Shown here: positions 26,436 to 38,130 of the stretch, one piece after another
Layout: each line of letters begins with the position of its first letter
Position numbering within the stretch: the stretch's first letter is position 1
Origin: Citrus sinensis
Taxonomy: Eukaryota > Streptophyta > Magnoliopsida > Sapindales > Rutaceae
Length of the DNA: 64,000 bases
Reading direction: 5' to 3'
Assembly: GCF_022201045.2 (NCBI RefSeq)
Contig: NC_068557.1
Location: 19,755,501 to 19,819,500 of the forward strand
The notes under the pieces: model-generated
Seen by the model: the letters and a program-made list of their open reading frames with translations, nothing else
What the model was told of the DNA's origin: nothing
Database searches by the model: none
Translations under genes and position numbers: made by a program

Positions 26436-27312
26436 GTCGCACTATTGAGTCCACACGTGTTGTAGTTCCTTAAAATTTCATCGTGTGTGCTGTGTATAAT
26501 ATATAAACTTATAAGCGTTTTGTGCAGTATTTGGCAAATGTTGTGCCTGCTATCATTGAGACTACAGTATTATTTGAATAACACTGCTGATCTAGCAATT
26601 TTTTTAAAATTTTTATTTAATTAATTTGATTTTGCCAAAGATATTGTTTAAAGGCTAATGGACCCAGCAAGCATTAAGACACTTGGGCCTTTTTAAATAC
26701 AAAAAGCATTGCCTTTGGGCCTTTTTTCGTGTTGAGCCGAATTTGTTGGTAAGTGACCGAGTTTGCTTATAAATGCAATCAAAGCCAATTGAGTTAAGCT
26801 GGGGCGATTGGTGAATGCGCCACACATTTTTCAGTACTTTTGCAGAGCTACTTATGATTTAAATGCTCTTTCTTTCTTATTTCTTTTTCAAAGCAAGCAA
26901 TAAAGGCTGTGTTTGTCTCGCTTCGAATTTGAGGCTTAATCCAGAAGAGCAGAGAGACAAGGGTTTGCACCTTCTTTATCTTTAGCCAGCTGGTTAGCTA
27001 CGTGTGGCACAATAGAGGAATTTTGGTGCTAACTTCTGGCGATGTGTCATTATTTCACAGCACCTCGTCCTCTGAAAAGGCCACGCCACTATCGGGACAG
27101 GGAGCCTTTAAAAGACGCAAAAGAGTAAATGCCAATATATGAATACGATCCATGCATTTACGCTCACAAGTCTCAACCTTGCAATGACAACGAGACAAAT
27201 TTTTTCATATCCTGATTCAATTTATTAGTGATTTCCTTTTTTAAGAAACAATTTAGTAGTGAATTTTTTTATTAAGAAAATCTGCCATTCATTCAAAGGA
27301 TTAATAATAATC
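26436..27312. other. AUG2 3' UTR and intergenic DNA
   Basis: No gene or repeat recognised. Poly-T stretches near 26600 and a slightly GC-richer block at 27040-27120 without an open frame of note. Confidence 0.5.
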
Positions 27313-27325
27313 AATAACACAAGGT

Positions 27326-27547
27326 ACTAATAAAGTATTGGCTCAACTGGCAATAGAGTCTTCTTAAGTGATTGGACTGAGTTTATTCCCCAATTCGAGT
27401 CGCAGGAAAGTCGCATTTGTTGGGAGAACATGTGCCTCCCGGTTCGTACAGAGACTTCTAATCTGAGTTGTGGTACGGGTTTAAAGGTGCATCCCACAGT
27501 TGGGGTCCTCCTCAAAATACCTCGTGATTAAAACAAAAAAAATAATT
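27326..27547 (+). mobile_element. tRNA-derived SINE, 222 bp
   Basis: Near the left end is a box A-like GGCTCAACTGG and then a box B-like AATTCGAGTC, the internal Pol III promoter of tRNA-type SINEs. The right end is A-rich (AAAACAAAAAAAATAATT). A 13-bp target duplication with one mismatch flanks it: AATAACACAAGGT (27313-27325) and AATAACATAAGGT (27548-27560). It was therefore copied in by LINE-type target-primed retroposition. The family name is unknown to me. Confidence 0.8.
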
Positions 27548-27616
27548 AATAACATAAGGTGGCACAAATACAAGGCCACATTATGTGGTCTATTATTAGG
27601 GTCACTTTACAATTGT

Positions 27617-27672
27617 TATATATAATCGTCATATATATATATATATATATATATATATGACGATTATATATA
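27617..27672. repeat. AT-rich perfect palindrome
   Basis: Arms TATATATAATCGTCAT and ATGACGATTATATATA are separated by an (AT)n run. It would extrude as a cruciform or hairpin. It may be a tiny MITE or a slippage product. Confidence 0.75.
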
Positions 27673-28193
27673 TAGAAGTCAAATTGTTAGTTAAGTGTTT
27701 CATAAAGTCACAAATTGTTGGTTATATTTTTTAGTTTTTCATAAGCGATCTCATCTTCTACCTTGATTTAAATTTGTACAACAAGATTTTTAGAAACTAT
27801 ATTGAACAGCTTTAGAAATTTGTGACGTAACGGTTGTAAATTATAAATGTAACATAAATGTGATGTGTATCCATGTCAACATTATTGCGTGCATAACAGT
27901 CAATCTTTGATAGATTGGTAAGATTTTCAAGTTTAATCGGCTGAGTTATTTTCTATATTCCAAGATGGAGTCAGTTAGGTGAACCTCATTAACTAAATAA
28001 AATTTCCCTAGATTCGATTTGCTTTGTTGGTAAGCATTAACTAAAACTTATGAAAAGAAATTCTTACCAATCAATCAACCAAAAATAAAAAAATAAAAAT
28101 TAATCTCAATCCCAAGCGATCTCAATCATCTCATTCGAAATGCTCAAAAGAGTAAAAAAAAAAAAAAACTTTAGCTAATTCAAATGGATCCAT
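27673..28193. other. AT-rich intergenic DNA
   Basis: No gene or named repeat recognised between the palindrome and the MULE-type foldback. Confidence 0.5.
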
Positions 28194-28202
28194 AAAATTA
28201 AG

Positions 28203-28879
28203 GGGTGTTATTAAATACCCACTAAAAGTTCTCAATGTATCATATACCACAAAAAAAAATTTATAAGTATATTTTATCACCTGATATTTTGGTTGTTATC
28301 ATTTTACCACCAAAATCTTAATATTATTTAAAAAAAATTATTGAGGTCACTATGGTATTTGTGAAATTTCGAGTCAAAGTTATTTTCTTAATTTTTTAAA
28401 ATTTTATATTTTTCTCCAGACATTTAATTTACGAGCTACTTATTTTTTATTTCAGTTATTAGAATTTTATTATATTAAAATATCCTTAGGTTTTCTAACA
28501 GAGTGATACTAATTGAAAATTTTTCATGCATCTATAATCAAATTAAAATTTTCCCTATTAAGTTTAGTTATAATAAAACCCCAAAATGATTCATATAATA
28601 AAACCCTTAAAATTCTAATGATTGAAAAAAAAAAAAAGAGAGAGAGAGAGAGACTCGTAAATCGATTTTTTGAAAAAAATAAAAATTAAGAAAATAACTT
28701 CATTTTAAAATCCTTAAATATCTTTGTGACCTCAATAATTCTTAATAATAGAAATATTTTAGTAGTAAAATAATAAAATAAAAATATAAAATTATAAAAT
28801 TATAAAATATAGTTGTGAGAAAATTTTAATAGTAAAATAATAGTCAAGAAATTTCTTGTGGCTCTTTGATAATATCTCC
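28203..28879. mobile_element. Long-arm foldback MITE, probably Mutator-like
   Basis: Two inverted arms of more than 200 bp share stretches such as ATTATTGAGGTCAC and AGTTATTTTCTTAATTTTT. The ends are GGGTGTTATTAAATACCCAC and, mirrored, GTGGCTCTTTGATAATATC. A possible 9-bp target duplication is AAAATTAAG (28194-28202) and AAAACTAAT (28880-28888), 7 of 9 identical. Long inverted arms and a 9-bp duplication point to a Mutator-type element. The centre holds an (AG)n run near 28637-28652. Confidence 0.6.
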
Positions 28880-28888
28880 AAAACTAAT

Positions 28889-29770
28889 ACTAGTAACACA
28901 TGGTAGGCATAGGCATACAGCAAAGCATGAATCAAGCCAGTTGCATGCCGTTTGTCTTTGATTTTATCTGACGCAACGCCGCGTGGCTTCCTTGTTAAAG
29001 GCAGCTTATGACGTTATCAAATACCACATCATGTGCAAACATGATTCTCTGCATCTGTCCTATAGTATTTATTTTATACACCGTCCGCTACAAGACAAAC
29101 CTAGTATGCAACGTCTGCATGGGTGACGGGACCTACCGTGATTATCAGTTATTCCTCAAATCACATGCGTACAAACTATAGTGGGTCCGGGAGTAGTATG
29201 ATTGTAAATCTCGGTGGTGAGGTGGTGGGGTCGGCAGAGGATACCATGAAGGGCAAAGTGGATGCGCTTTATGCGATGTTTGATGATCTTATCCATTGCG
29301 TGAATGAAGTCATGAAGTGGCGATGGGCGAATCTCGTGTCTGTTTCTGCAACCGCCTACGCAATTCTATAAAATTTAAACTGCTTGTGAAAAACTGAAGT
29401 GAATACATCAAACTTAGCTCAGCTTAGAATTGTTGCCGCGTGAAATAAAGGCGACCGTATTTAGTAAGTATCATTTTTAAATAATAATTCTAACATAAAT
29501 AATAAATATAATTTTAAAAAAATAATAATGGTGTGATAAAATTATTGTAACTTTCAAATAAAAACTGTAAGTGTTTATTGAATATTTTTCAGTTGTCGCA
29601 TATCAAATACAAATTAAGATTCAGTGCTGGACTTTTTTTTTCATGAGTATTGAATAAATTATCGAGATTTATTTTGAGTTATTATTTTTTATTTTTTTAC
29701 TTAATAACTATTAATTCAATACTCAGCAAAAATTCAGCTCAGTACTGAATTTTTATCCATCAAATACGGT
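28889..29770. other. Intergenic, one unsupported open frame
   Basis: A plus-strand open frame at 29123-29371 (82 codons, middle part SAEDTMKGKVDALYAMFDDL) is less AT-rich than its surroundings and could be a gene fragment. It matches nothing I recognise and has no clear promoter or splice context. The rest is AT-rich. Confidence 0.4.
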
Positions 29771-29778
29771 GTGAGTAG

Positions 29779-30199
29779 CAAGGGCGGATGTAGTATGTGA
29801 TCAATGGGGGTTGTAGCCCCGGTTGGCTAAATTAAAAAATTCTAAGAATAAAAGAAGAAATATTTAAGATTTTTAATTAGCCCCCATTAAAAAATTCTAA
29901 GAATAAAAGAAGAAATATTTAAGATTTTTAATTTAGCCCCCATTATATCTATTAAAATTGATCATATAAATTTATAAACTCACAAAATTTAAACTTTAAA
30001 TTTTAGAGTTATAAAAGCCTACACTATAATTAAAAATAATGATAGGTCATCACCACAAACAATTTTCTATTCTTGAAAATACGTCGAGAATAATTATAAA
30101 TTTATTAACAAATATTTAATTCATTCAAAGTTTTAGTTTTAAAATTTTACTATTATGTAATTTAATCCCTGATAAATTATTTTTCTAAATCCGCCACTA
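29779..30199. mobile_element. hAT-type MITE, 421 bp, with internal duplication
   Basis: The ends are CAAGGGCGGATGTAG and, mirrored, AAATCCGCCACTA. The 8-bp target duplication GTGAGTAG is perfect (29771-29778 and 30200-30207). Inside, a 57-bp block (TTCTAAGAATAAAAGAAG and onward to TTAGCCCCC) is tandemly duplicated at about 29830-29942. Non-coding. Confidence 0.9.
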
Positions 30200-30604
30200 G
30201 TGAGTAGTGATTCTGCCTAATTAATGGGTTGTTGTTAAGTAACAAGATCAATTAAGATCTAGGGGTTAATGTTTTCAGCCTTTGAGGACAATGGCAGATT
30301 AAAAAAAAAAAAGATTTATCAGAGGCTAAATTACATTACAACAAGATGTAAAAACTGAATTTTTATTAATTTATGAGTTTATGAATGTTGTCTTAATAGA
30401 TTTGACAGGTTAAATAAAAAAAATAATAAAACCATCATTATGGATTATTATGAATTTTTTAATTAAAGTAAAGACTTATATAATTCTCAAAATTAAATTT
30501 TAAAATTTATGAGATTTACGAATTTATGAAGATTATTTTTATAGATTTAACAGGGTATTTTAATAAATTTGATGAGACTAATTAATAACTAGTAAGGTAA
30601 ATGC

Positions 30605-30709
30605 TATGTTACAATTAATGTAACATACACACTCAACAATAACCACACAAATTGTGTGGGTCTATTATTTGTGTGGTTGTTGTTGAATGTGTATGTTACA
30701 TTAATTGTT
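30605..30709. mobile_element. Hairpin MITE (copy 2 of the 14316 family)
   Basis: Same ends as copy 1 (TATGTTACAATTAATGTAAC) and the same ACACACTCAAC and GGTTGTTGTTGA arms, with small differences in the loop (TGTGTGGGTC). Arms of about 45 bp pair with each other. The right end has lost the last few bases. Confidence 0.85.
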
Positions 30710-30780
30710 AATTCTCAACTAGTAATGTTTAGATGGAACCAATCACAAAAAGTGAAGAAGCATATATATATAGGGATCTC

Positions 30781-30804
30781 CTATCTTACATGCATGTAAG
30801 ATAG
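30781..30804. repeat. 24-bp perfect palindrome
   Basis: CTATCTTACATG followed directly by its reverse complement. The core TTACATGCATGTAA is shared with the termini of the hairpin MITE at 15760-15866, so this may be an end-to-end remnant of that family. Confidence 0.6.
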
Positions 30805-31922
30805 AGTTTGCCATATATATATATATACATACTGAGAAAAGAAGTCTTGTCACATCTTCATCTGGCTTTTCCAGTTTACAACTAAGAATAGTATCTTTGA
30901 AGAAAGAAAAAGAGTACGGTATTCAGTGGACAGTTACCAGAGTTACAGGAAGGAAATAAGAACGAAAAGGGGGATGGATTGTTTATTCTTTATCTCCATT
31001 TGTAGATTGTCCTTCCAGTTTTACAAGTGAGACAGCTCTCTCGAATGGGCGGGCTTTCATTTCCTCTAGTCAAGAAATTAAAAACCCTCAACTAGAATAT
31101 AATCGATTTCCGCTTTTAGAATTATTATTATTATTTTTGCTAGTGAAGGCTTGATCCCCTATTATGAGATGGATCTCCGGTATCTTTACTGGTCTCAAGC
31201 GCAGCAGTTGAGATTAGGTAATGTGAACAACTTTTGTAGCCAGCCACCGAGTGAATTTTTGTGTGTACTTAAATGTGACCAAACCGTAGCAATTATTGAG
31301 TCTTACACTATGATTTCAATTTCAATGGAATTTCGCAGAAAGGAAAAATGATACAGGGCTGGACGTGAAATCGAGTTACATTGTGGCCTTGGTACTTTCG
31401 CATGTGATAATGATATTGTCATGAAATGTCAAAGATGTCTTATTTGCGAAACGTTTCATTTTCCCTTAGGAAATTAAATGTTAAATGGAGTTGTTTGATT
31501 GAATTGGTGGATTTGTTTCTATATATACTCCTACTTGAGAAGGGGCAAAAATCTTTCCTTTAAAACGAAAAAAAAAAAAAAGAAGGGGGAAAACTTTTAA
31601 TTTTGTCAATGTAACATATTGTGGGTGTTTACTGTTTACATTGAGTAGGATAAGGCCAAGAGCAGCTAGGGAAGTAGCTTCGGAGCATTTAAAGCCTGAG
31701 CCGCATTGGTAACTGGGACAGAAAATTCATAAGTAAGAAGAATATGCTAGGCATCCAGTTAATAATAATAATAACGAGTCCCAATAAAGGCTATAAATTA
31801 AATAATGCTTCACGCTCTCAAACTTCCTCCAAAGTTTGGATGCTCATGGACTACCATAAATAAAAGTGTTCCAATTCAAATTCTTATATTAAACATCTTA
31901 AATCGAGCATGAGTTTTTAAAT
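30805..31922. other. Intergenic DNA, no gene recognised
   Basis: The open stretch at 31151-31351 has no recognisable motif. Poly-A (31569-31583) and scattered (TA)n tracts are present. Confidence 0.5.
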
Positions 31923-32314
31923 AGGGATATTATTATTCATATATCTTATAGATATTTTATTATTAAAAATATTATAATATTTTAAAAGTGTATCAATCAT
32001 TCATCTTAAATTAACAAAAATTATCTGACGACCACTAAACTATTAGTTACCGTTTGAAAGTTAACGAAATTAAAACGAATTAACGATTTTACCTTTAAAA
32101 AATATCACTTGTATACCCTTAAATTATCACTTGTATCATATAAAAAGATCAAATTACCCCTCTAGCATTATCCTATTTAAAAGATAAGTAACAATTTGGT
32201 GAACGGTAGATACATTTTATCAACTTAGGATAGACGATTGATACACCCTTAAAATATTATAATATTTTTGATAACAGAATATCTATAGGATATACGGATG
32301 ATAATTTTCCTTCT
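31923..32314. mobile_element. Foldback element with about 85-bp inverted repeats
   Basis: The left arm (from AGGGATATTATTATTCATAT) and the right arm (ending ATACGGATGATAATTTTCC) are inverted copies over about 85 bp, sharing AAAATATTATAATATTTT and GTGTATCAATC. The ends lack a target duplication I can trust. Non-coding and AT-rich; a Mutator-like MITE is likely. Confidence 0.65.
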
Positions 32315-32924
32315 AGATATAATGCTTTATTCTCCAACTTAATTATTATTAAAGAAGTTCATTTAATCTAAGAACTTAAGTTGATAGAAAAGTACCTCTA
32401 AGATAAGTCTTTTAATAGAATCCAACTTTAAACAAAAACTCGTAGATTAGCAGAGTTTTTTTTAGAGTCCACGGTAAGTGAAAACAGATTATAACCCCCA
32501 AGCATCCATTACAGGTGGTATTTTTAAAAAAATTTAAAAAAAATGAAAAAGAAAATCCAAAGGGCTAATGGTAAGGAAGGGAAGCCATTTAGCTATAATT
32601 TGCATGACACGTCGTGAGAACTCATACAAGATAGAAGATTCTTCCGGCACAAATTAAAATGAGACGAGGCATCCACGCGAATCACACAGCTTGAACAGGT
32701 TATTTCTGGGCAGCTTCCCAGCCCCCCAAAGGCTTGTTGATTGTTTGTGGCTCTTCTGTTTTATTAACGACAGAGACAACTCAACAACGCCATCTTCCTC
32801 TTCCTGGCGCCAAACCCCCCCTCTATTGAAGTATTATCCTATCTATCATCAGATCCCGAGGGAGGCATTCCTAATTTACCATTCTATCCCCCGTTTATTC
32901 ATTCATTATCATTTACCAAATAAT

Positions 32925-32930
32925 AGTAAT

Positions 32931-32967
<37 letters not shown>

Positions 32968-32984
32968 ATTACTATTATTCATGG
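32925..32984. repeat. Palindromic (ATA)n/(TAT)n microsatellite
   Basis: AATAATAGTAATATAATAAT on the left is mirrored by ATTATATTACTATTATT on the right around an ATA/TAT centre, so the locus is both a microsatellite and a hairpin. It lies about 150-200 bp upstream of the presumed 5' UTR of the 705-aa gene. Confidence 0.8.
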
Positions 32985-33279
32985 TAGTAGTAATGATAAT
33001 GATAATAAGTCTCCCCTTTCACGCGCCTTCCAAGGCAAGCCGAAGCAACCTCTAATTCCAAATACAGAAACAAATTCGCTTATTCTTTCTTCTTCTGAGA
33101 TTTTCATTTTGACTTCGTTTAGAAGTTAGTTAGAGAGAGGCACAGGGACGGAGACCGAGACCCGTGTTTGTTTATTTTTGTTTTCTGTTTCTGTTAGTTT
33201 TTTTGTCCGTTTGATCTCTCTCCACTTGGCGGCCTCCAATCGCGGCCGTTGATTCGCCCACGGTGGACACCTTTTTGTT

Positions 33280-33384
33280 ATGAAGTTTGGCGGTGAATTG
33301 TTCTCACCCGTTTCGTTTCTCTTCTTCTTCTTCTTCTTCTTCTTCTTCTTCTTCTTCTTCTCTCCGCCAATGGAACTCGCTTGA
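33280..33384 (+). promoter_or_regulatory. Upstream ORF with microsatellite-encoded poly-Phe
   Basis: In the presumed 5' UTR exon of the 705-aa gene (donor at 33395/33396), an ATG at 33280 opens 34 codons: MKFGGELFSPVSFL, then 13 Phe codons encoded by a (TTC)13 run (33322-33360), then SPPMELA and a stop. Repeat length changes in whole units would alter the Phe number without breaking the frame. A second ATG (33370) is in the same frame. Whether it is translated or regulates the main ORF is inference. Confidence 0.55.
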
Positions 33385-33586
33385 TCAAATTCAAGGTACC
33401 GTATCTCCTTCTCTCTGCCTCTACATTACTCGTGCGTATTAAGTTAATATGCGTGCACCGATACGTGTCATTTATAAAGAATGCATGTATTTGTTTTAAT
33501 AATTTGCATTTAATGTAACAAAATATCGATTATAAAAGTTTTTTTTTTTTTTTGTGTTTTCTCTGTGGCAGTGGTTTCTGTTTCCA

Positions 33587-36500
33587 ATGGGGAATGACAA
33601 TGATGACAAATGTGTTTTCCCTTTAACAAGTCTGCAAATTGGGTATGGTTTTATTTATTCTTTATATTTATTGAATTCGATCATTGAACAATGATTTTAT
33701 TGAGTTAAATTTGGTGGAAATGCCGTATTGATTTCACTGTTAATTGTTTACTAAAATTTGAACTGTTTCATTAGCAAGAGAATAGCTCGCAGGGGCCCCC
33801 GTGCAGTAATATTCTATGTGGATTTTGAAACTGGGAATTGTAGTCGATTTACTTATTAACTAATTTGAGTGGAAAGTGAACTAAGTTGATTATTTTGGTT
33901 TCTTCTTGTTTCATTGAAATTTTTTGAGCAAATTGAAATTTTCCGGGAAATCACCAAGCTTAAGGTTGTATATATTTTTGGGAGTTGGGGATTTATGGTC
34001 GTGTTAAAGCTTGTGTTTGGCTATATGGCTTGATTTGGCTGTTAATAATGGAGGATTGATAATCATTGTTGTCTTCTTTTGGCTTGCCTGAAAAATTTAT
34101 GCATTTTCTGCTATTTATCCCTGCAGAGACTTGCAATCATATCTTTCAGATCTTAGTCTCTTCTTGGCCCTGGAAAGTAACAAATTCTACATTTTGGTGG
34201 ACAATCGGCCATGGCTGAGGGACATAGGTGCACGGCCAACGCACTTGTGGCAATTGATGGTTACCAAGGTTGTTAAATAGGCCTATGTTTATCAATATTG
34301 TTTTTTTTTTTTTACATGACAATGATCACAATGTTAAATTGCATTTTTTTTTCTTTAAATTCTCAGTCCAGATTATCTCCTTTTGCAAATACTAAAGCAC
34401 GGAGGGAGAGAAAAGAGGGAAAGGACAGTTGCTCCAAACCTGCTGCTATTAAATCCAAAAAGTTGGAGAGATGGTTCTCATTGATTGATGCCGCTACACT
34501 CTCTCGAAAGAGGGTTTTATTACCTGTAAAGACACTGCGCAGCCATTTGCTTTTAAGCAGTGAGTTGCATAGAACCTTGTATGGTTTTATTGTATTTGAA
34601 GTTGCGTGGACCAATGTACGAGGCATAAACTACTTGAATGAACTTCAGGTAGTGTCCCTTGTTTGTGCTCCAGATCTTGTTCTCTGAATCGAGGATGTCT
34701 TTGTTTACTGATTTTCATGGCACTTGCAGACTGATACATCCCTGGCTATAGAGGCTAAATTTATGCAAAGATGGGAATTTGATAGCATAGCCCAAGCTGC
34801 AAGCTGTATATCCTCATGGTTCTCAGGGACACTGTCCGAGCAGTTTCAATTGAAGGAGTATTTAGATTCTGCCGCAGGTATATTCTTGGCCTCGCCTAAT
34901 GTTTTTATGATAACCTAGGTTCTTGAAACGTAGAAAAGATGAGTACATTAAACTAGTTACCTAATCGGTGTTGTGTCTTTGGATACCTGATATGTTATGT
35001 TGCCTGTCAGTAGGTCACACATCACAGTTTGATTGCCCATAGATATGCTAAGGATCACAGATCACTTGAAGGAGACTTATATAAGCCGGAAAGAAGCTAA
35101 TACTGATGATATTTCATTTGAACTTTACAGGAGAGATCTTCTATGATGCCGAAGAAGATTTTTCAAGGACTAAACCTGTTGAGGATGATGGATGTCTTTG
35201 CCCTGATAATCAGTGCGGTAAAGATACTTCTCTTAACTTCACCGATAGCCAGTTTGGTCGCACAGCGCCAACAGAAGATAGAACAAGTGAGCCCCATACG
35301 CCTCCTCCAACTGGGCCTTATAAGAGAAGAAAAGTAACAAGGTGCATGAGTTCCGGTGTTGAAGTTGATGTGTATACTGAGGCAACACCAAGTGATATTC
35401 AAGATTCATCTTACAGCTCTGACTCTCATGCCAGTGAATGCAAAACTGCAGTTGAAGCTAGCCAGTATTGTGATGTTTTGATTTTGTTTAGGTTCAATGA
35501 TCGCGACCTTCCATTTAAGTTGAGGCAAGTTATAATGTTTGATCTGCGTTTACTTACTCTGTTAGAAGCTGGGTTACCATCTTGGGTTATCTTCCTCCAG
35601 TCATATCCAGGATTTTGTCATCTCTATCGGCCATGGATGTGCCCGCTAGCTCGAGCTTTATATGTGATGATCTCAGTGGTCACTGTTCTAATAGGATTTT
35701 ATGATTTATACAAAAATGTTCCTGTTCTCAAAGCAACTGTATCTCGTTTATTTGGGCCTCTTTTTGATTGGATAGAAACTTGGGAGATGGTATCGAGAAT
35801 CAAGTACTTGGGAACCATGCTATTTCTTCATAACTTTCAAAAGGCAGTTGAATGGTTTTTAGCAATTGCACGTACCTTCCAGTCATTCTTTTCAGTTGTC
35901 ACACAACCATTGGCAGCAACTCTAACGGAGTCCTTGAGCTTCCTTCTTCCAATTTGGAACATGTTCATCCAAGTAGCGAGGAGTTTCTGTTCAGTTGTTG
36001 GTGTTATAATCGACTCTTCGTCCAGTCTACTGGGTGACCTAATAGAAATTATATTTTTGCCTATATCTTCAATCATCTCAATTCTTTGGAAAATTGGTAA
36101 GTACATTGTTCATTTTTGAGCTTTTACTTAATTCAAGTCAACAGAGTCTTTGAAACCTTGTATTATTTTTATATTATTCTTATCGCTTTGTATTTCAGGA
36201 ACTTCAGTTCTATACCCAATATTTTGGACCCTTTGGGAGATACTATATTCTCCAATTCGCATATTCCTTGCTTTAGGAAGTTTTGGGGCTTTCATTTTTG
36301 CCTCCATATCTGAGTTGATGGGAGATATTTGGCAGACTGTTAGTAGCATATTCCAACTTGCTTCAGCTTCTGAGGCTACAGTAACCACATATGAAGTTTC
36401 CATGTGGCGTTCACTTTGGAATGACCTATTCTCTCAGGTTTGAAAACATATATAATTACATATGACAAATTGTATGATGCAGTTATGTAAATGGTTCTCA

Positions 36501-37318
36501 TTGTTCGTAACAAATTTTCAGGTTTTTCGTGCCGTCAGGAGCATATTAAATGGTTTTGTTGCCTTCTTCGCAGCCTGCAACAGACACCGCCTTAGGTATT
36601 TTAGTTTTACTTTGCTTGATCTTTGAATCTCAAATAGTCATTTCTGTGTCTTGCTTTGCCTTGAAGATGGGTTATTTGTGCATGAACATTCTTGAAGATC
36701 TTTTTGGCTTCATCATTTCATCCAGCAGATTATGTTATTTATGAGTTTGGTTATGATATTAGGATGGAATTAATTAATAAAGTTTGCCTTCTCTAAATTG
36801 AAGAAAGATTTCTGTCTTATCGAATCCCCGCTTGTCTGTTCAATTTAGAATTTTAGCTTCATATGAAGGCCGTGAGTATTATTCATGATTTTTTCTGGTT
36901 CATTGGCTAAATTACTTTCTAAGATAATTAAGACAGGAAGATGCATTCTGGTTATTGTATTAAAACTTCATTTAATTAACTTTTCTGCTTGTTCTTTTCC
37001 AGCTTATTAATTCGTTATCACAAGTTTTATGCTCAGTCAGCTTATGAATTATTTTCTGATATGTTGGAATGCAGCATCTATAATCATATACAAGACTTCA
37101 TTCAAAGATTGCTTGGTCAGACAAAGAGATCACAATACTCAGATTCAAGACATAATAGAGCGACACAAAGAGGTCAAAATTTGGTAAGTCATCAATTATG
37201 TGAATGAATATGCGTTTCTGTCATAGCATACTTTGTCAGCGTTATATAAGCTTCCTTGATCTGATTGCATTGCTTATGGTTGTTGCAGTCGGAAGTACGG
37301 AGAATCCACATTAAGTGA
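33587..37318 (+). CDS. Conserved plant protein of unknown function, hydrophobic C-terminal half, 705 aa
   Basis: Nine coding exons: 33587-33642, 34127-34268, 34367-34648, 34730-34877, 35131-36096, 36199-36437, 36522-36595, 37003-37183, 37289-37318, all GT-AG. A 5' UTR intron ends at 33571. It starts MGNDNDDKCVFPLTSLQIGD. Residues 19-66 include FYILVDNRPWLRDIGARPTH; residues 67-160 are Lys/Arg-rich at first (FANTKARRERKEGKD) and then a folded segment (WFSLIDAATLSRKRVLLPVK). Residues 210-300 are acidic and Ser/Thr-rich with a basic patch PYKRRKVTR. From about residue 330 there are several hydrophobic helices, e.g. ALYVMISVVTVLIGFYDLY and LIEIIFLPISSIISILW, suggesting a multipass or membrane-associated protein. 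I recognise it as a conserved plant type but know no function. Confidence 0.85.
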
Positions 37319-38130
37319 AGTAAGTTCTTGCCCTATTTTGAGGGTTCACAGAAGTGTAAATATGTCTTTGGATAAGGGGAGTATGTGTCCCAGTAAATAA
37401 TACCCATTGACAAGGAGAACAAGCAGCTAATCTCAGACCAAAAATGGGCGGGCTCTGTCATCATCCCGAAATGGTTCCAATGCCCACATTCTATGGACTT
37501 CGAGAAGTTATTTTCATATCCCAAGCTCAGTTCGTCTCTCCACTTTTGCGAAATACATTTGTTGATTATATTGATGTAAAATAGCATGTACAGGCGTAGA
37601 ATTTTGATCAATGTTTCTGAATTGTGGATTAAAGTTCAGAGGGGAAGTTAAATACAAAATAGGAACCTAGTTCTTGAGTTTTGACTGCTGCATTCTTTCC
37701 CTAACGGAGCTATGATGACAGACCATTTTCAAGGAGTGAAACAAGGGATTATGCTAGCTGTGATTCAAATTATGGCTAAATCATACAGGAAGATAACAGA
37801 AAAGATTGTTGTACTTCCTCTTACCAGACAATTATGTTTCAAAGGCAAGAGCAACTTCGGTCAGGGCCTCAGGCTGCTGCCACATTATGGAATCGCCCAT
37901 CTCAAACATCAGTAAAGGAAGATGCAATCATCACAGATATATTTAAATTCTAGCTTCTATATAAACCGCAACGATCAGGGCTCTTGAAGAAAGAGCTACA
38001 TACTTAGGTAATCCAAACATAATGGTGTAGATCACAAATACACAATCTTGAGCCTCTGCATAACTTACATCCATCCATAAATAGTTTTACATTAATACTA
38101 CTAATAAGCTCTCAAACGAGCATTACATAA
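37319..38130. other. Convergent 3' UTR region
   Basis: Space between the stop of the 705-aa gene and the stop of SUMO on the opposite strand. It is probably filled by the two 3' UTRs. The open stretches at 37712-37915 and 37333-37611 carry no motif. Confidence 0.5.

Noticed and set aside
27326-27410. Possible tRNA gene
   Set aside because: Box A and box B are present, but no cloverleaf can be drawn; the A-rich tail and target duplication make it a SINE.
37712-37915. 67-codon frame after the 705-aa gene
   Set aside because: Lies in the presumed 3' UTR; no motif and no splice context.
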